From: Flavobacterium muglaense
GTDB lineage: Bacteria; Bacteroidota; Bacteroidia; Flavobacteriales; Flavobacteriaceae
Reading direction: 5' to 3'
Length of the DNA: 64,000 nucleotides
Assembly: GCF_014305155.1 (NCBI RefSeq)
Contig: NZ_JACRUK010000003.1
Location: 62,001 to 126,000 of the forward strand
The position numbers were made by a program, and so were the translations under genes. The first letter of the stretch is position 1, and each line of letters begins with the position of its first letter. Of this stretch, positions 61,588-64,000 are shown in pieces. The notes beneath the pieces are model-generated. The model was not told the DNA's origin. It ran no database searches and worked only from the letters and a program-made list of their open reading frames with translations.

Positions 61588-63453
61588 TTAATAATTAGCT
61601 TTAATCAATTCTACTTTACAAGTTTTACCAAGTTGATAATCTTGTATTTTATTTACTATATAATAACCACCAAGTTGTTTAAAATAATATAGTTTTGAAA
61701 AGTCAAAATTGTTTATTTGAGAAATATCAAAATACATTTCAGCAGTTATTAATTTGAAATCATTTAATATACCTTCAAATTTCACATAAGGTTGTAAGTA
61801 CACATCTTTACTTAGATAAAATGGATTAATTAATATTTTATCACCAGTTAATTCAGAACCTATAAATGTGTTTAAATCTAAACGACTTAACGATATGAAA
61901 TGAAAATGATTTGTTAAACTTCTATATGTAGTTACACCATCACTTAAATCTTTTGTCCACAATAAATATTGATTTGAATAGTATCCAAGTTCTTTTGATT
62001 GAAATTCTTCTTTTGCATACATTTTTGAAGTTAATACAATCTTTGTTTCTTCAAGATTAACATTGTTTATTGTTATTGTTTTATCTTCATAACTTGAACC
62101 ATCAACATTATATTTATATTTGATAATGTTGTTTTGCGCATAAGAACCATATTTGTATTTCTCATTTATTTTTTTTACAAATGAATTTGATAAATCAATT
62201 AAATTATTACTATCATAATTTATTATTTCATCAAATGTTTTGAATGTATAATGATTGGTATATTTATCTTTATAAATGGTTAAACCATAACGATATATAA
62301 TTTCATTAAGAAAATCTTTTACTTGAAATTCCTTTAATGAGTTTTTAAAATTTACTTCGTTACCACCAATCAAATAATATTTAAGATTCAATTTAAAAGT
62401 GATGTTATTTAATTTATAACCACCAGATGTTCTTGCAATTATTTTAATTGTATCATTTGAATTAAGTGTTAATATTGGTTTAGTTTTAATATCATACGCT
62501 GTACCGTTGTTAACTATAACTTCAACAACCATTGCATTTCTTATACCAAAAGCAGTTTGACCATATATACCTTTATCCCATTTACCAGTTCCAACACCAT
62601 CATCAACGAATTGATACACACCAGTAGTTGGAATCAGATAAACTTCATCAGTTGAAAATGAACCTGAATATGGTGCTGCTGAATTATGTTTAACAACAAA
62701 TGCTGAATAACTAGAATTACCTAAGTTTGTACCTTGTTGAAAAGATGTGTTAGAATAAAATATAATTGGTTCAGCATCAACTGGATAACCATTTGAATAA
62801 CTAATATATAACTCTTCATATTCAGTTGTTAAAAAAGTACTTCCTGAGTAGGTTGCATCAGCATAATCAAATATCTTATCAACTAAATAACTTACTTTAA
62901 CTGATGGTACTAAATAATCCATATTAACACTAGTACCACTAGTACCACCAGTTACAAATGTAAATCTTGCTTTACCACCGTAATCAGCAACTATATAAGT
63001 ATATGGACTTGTTGCAATATTTGTAATTGAATTAATAACATTTGTTAATGTTTTTGGGTGTTCCAAAGCATCAACATCAAGTTCAGATAATGTAACATTT
63101 TCAATTGATTTATATAAATCAATTAAACCATCATACACATTAATTGAAATATATTCATCAGTTGTTTCTTCAATTACACCCCAACCTTTATAAATCATAT
63201 AATCATTACCAACGATATATGTAACTTCTAATTTTCTACTTGGTAATGCATAACCAGTACTATTAAATTCACCAATAAAACCCAAGGCTTGTAAATTATT
63301 TGGTGTTTTTGGAATATGAATATTTTTTGTATATGATGTTTGTCTTGATTGCAAACTAATTAAATCATTTACTTGAAGTGTTCGAGCAAAATCAGTCGAA
63401 TTATTTGTTAATTCAAATTCAACATCATTTATAAAAATTCTTTCATTTGCCAT
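61588..63453 (-). CDS. Probable phage tail/baseplate protein
   Basis: This 621-residue beta-rich protein (Tyr, Asn, Thr, Ser abundant) begins MANERIFINDVEFELTNN and contains SYTKNIHIPKTPNNLQALGF near 38-57. It has no signal peptide or membrane segment. The style matches tail-associated proteins next to tape-measure genes in Bacteroidota phages. It could be a distal-tail or baseplate hub protein (inference from position and composition). Its ATG shares one base with the stop of the preceding gene (TAATG). Confidence 0.65.
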   Translation of the reverse strand: MANERIFINDVEFELTNNSTDFARTLQVNDLISLQSRQTSYTKNIHIPKTPNNLQALGFIGEFNSTGYALPSRKLEVTYIVGNDYMIYKGWGVIEETTDEYISINVYDGLIDLYKSIENVTLSELDVDALEHPKTLTNVINSITNIATSPYTYIVADYGGKARFTFVTGGTSGTSVNMDYLVPSVKVSYLVDKIFDYADATYSGSTFLTTEYEELYISYSNGYPVDAEPIIFYSNTSFQQGTNLGNSSYSAFVVKHNSAAPYSGSFSTDEVYLIPTTGVYQFVDDGVGTGKWDKGIYGQTAFGIRNAMVVEVIVNNGTAYDIKTKPILTLNSNDTIKIIARTSGGYKLNNITFKLNLKYYLIGGNEVNFKNSLKEFQVKDFLNEIIYRYGLTIYKDKYTNHYTFKTFDEIINYDSNNLIDLSNSFVKKINEKYKYGSYAQNNIIKYKYNVDGSSYEDKTITINNVNLEETKIVLTSKMYAKEEFQSKELGYYSNQYLLWTKDLSDGVTTYRSLTNHFHFISLSRLDLNTFIGSELTGDKILINPFYLSKDVYLQPYVKFEGILNDFKLITAEMYFDISQINNFDFSKLYYFKQLGGYYIVNKIQDYQLGKTCKVELIKANY

Positions 63454-64000
63454 TATAATGTTTGTGTGTTAATCTGTGGTAATGTTATTGTAACATTCAT
63501 TTTATATTGGTTATTCTTTTTGTTAAATACTGTATTGCTTTCATTAACAGCAACCCCAATAAATGAATATTGATTCATTTGTCTAAATGGTTCGTTATAG
63601 ATATACATTTCAACAAATGGTGAACTTAAAATACTTTGGATGTAACTTCTTTCAAATTCATTGAACTTGGTTGTTAACACCTTTGCATTGTCTGCTTTCT
63701 TACCTGTAATTTGTGATGTTGATGTTAAGTGTTGGAGATTGTTAAATCCTGTACTTAATTCACTAATGGTATCTGTTTTGATTGATTCACTTATTTCATC
63801 AAATAACCAATATGAATAGCTTCCAGCATCATTAAACCATTTAAGATATACACCACATTTTGATTCATTCCTTTTGATTAATAGGTTTGATTTGAATGTT
63901 TCATTAACCCATAATTCACATTTATTAACTGTTGTTGATAAACCAATTAAATTGGTTAAGAATTCGTTATTTGCTCCATCTGAAAGAAATAATCTTTTTA
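63453..64000 (-). CDS. Phage protein, C-terminal part (runs off the window)
   Basis: The frame is open from the stop at 63455-63453 through the right edge of the window, giving at least 181 residues of a longer protein. The GTG at 63680 is an internal codon, not the start. The visible part reads LFLSDGANNEFLTNLIG and then YLKWFNDAGSYSYWLFDEI, with a helical C-terminal region (AKVLTTKFNEFERSYIQSIL). Coupling with the 621-residue gene by a TAATG overlap suggests a related tail-associated component. No family is recognised. Confidence 0.7.
   Translation of the reverse strand, partial: KRLFLSDGANNEFLTNLIGLSTTVNKCELWVNETFKSNLLIKRNESKCGVYLKWFNDAGSYSYWLFDEISESIKTDTISELSTGFNNLQHLTSTSQITGKKADNAKVLTTKFNEFERSYIQSILSSPFVEMYIYNEPFRQMNQYSFIGVAVNESNTVFNKKNNQYKMNVTITLPQINTQTL

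Larger units (their letters stand above)
52616..64000. mobile_element. Prophage-like element inserted in yifB (left part)
   Basis: DNA from about 52616 to the window end differs from the host. It is visibly more AT-rich and uses A/T-ending codons almost everywhere. It carries a large serine recombinase at its left edge, a sigma factor, a tape-measure protein and tail-type proteins. The left junction is set by the point where YifB homology stops, accurate to a few bases. The right end is not in the window, so total size, structural genes such as capsid and terminase, and intactness cannot be judged. Confidence 0.88.

Noticed and set aside
63453..63680. A 75-residue gene starting at 63680
   Set aside because: The frame stays open to the window edge and the supposed start is an internal GTG. 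It is the C-terminal end of a longer gene.

Overview
The window looks like the chromosome of a flavobacterium (Bacteroidota, very probably Flavobacterium or a close relative). The evidence is an AT-rich sequence, almost no Shine-Dalgarno sites, promoter-like boxes of the Bacteroidota type (TTG, about 20 nt, TAnnTTTG), a SusC/SusD pair, a lipobox-bearing surface lipoprotein, and family choices typical of the group (FtsK-Dgk-Tpx order, DUF6952, DUF4349, GHL10-type glycosidase, PIKGT-type PabB).

Layout. 1-6.6 kb: a minus-strand housekeeping and redox block with ftsK, diacylglycerol kinase, thiol peroxidase, a DUF6952-like protein, a thioredoxin-like protein, a 2-Cys peroxiredoxin and an NhaC antiporter. 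6.8-11.4 kb: a three-gene peptidoglycan-recycling set (GHL10/DigH-like glycosidase, AmpG-like permease, NagZ-like GH3). 11.5-19.1 kb: a large FAD/Fe-S D-lactate (or glycolate-type) dehydrogenase, an APC amino-acid permease and three little-known genes. 19.1-22.7 kb: a PLP trans-sulfuration-type enzyme divergent from an Lrp/AsnC regulator, then dihydrolipoamide dehydrogenase. 22.7-30.8 kb: a DUF4349 lipoprotein, a DoxX-like protein, a pabB-tilS-dsbD run and an ammonium transporter. 31.1-44.3 kb (minus strand): two outer or periplasmic amidohydrolases, a tightly overlapping five-gene operon (sodium symporter, GNAT, M20 amidohydrolase, two different PLP racemases), a penicillin-acylase-type hydrolase and a cyanophycinase-like peptidase. 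44.5-51.8 kb (plus strand): an M14 carboxypeptidase and a SusC/SusD pair. Taken together, 31-52 kb reads as a peptide, N-acyl and D-amino-acid scavenging neighbourhood.

At about 52.6 kb the host comM/yifB gene stops making sense exactly before its Walker A motif. A different, even more AT-rich DNA begins and runs to the end of the window. It opens with a large serine recombinase and carries a small catalytic-domain-only tyrosine recombinase, an LPD29-like protein, an HTH-like protein, a sigma-70 factor, a tail tape-measure protein and two probable tail-associated proteins. I read it as the left 11.4 kb of a prophage inserted in yifB. The right end and the rest of yifB lie outside the window. 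Two of its minus-strand transcription units start at near-identical promoter/operator modules: a TAnnTTTG box followed 3 nt later by GTGAACATTT, with an inverted copy upstream.

Two copies of a structured intergenic element that resembles the Flavo-1 RNA motif were recognised (about 11.53-11.68 kb and 20.40-20.48 kb). No tRNA, rRNA or CRISPR array was recognised.
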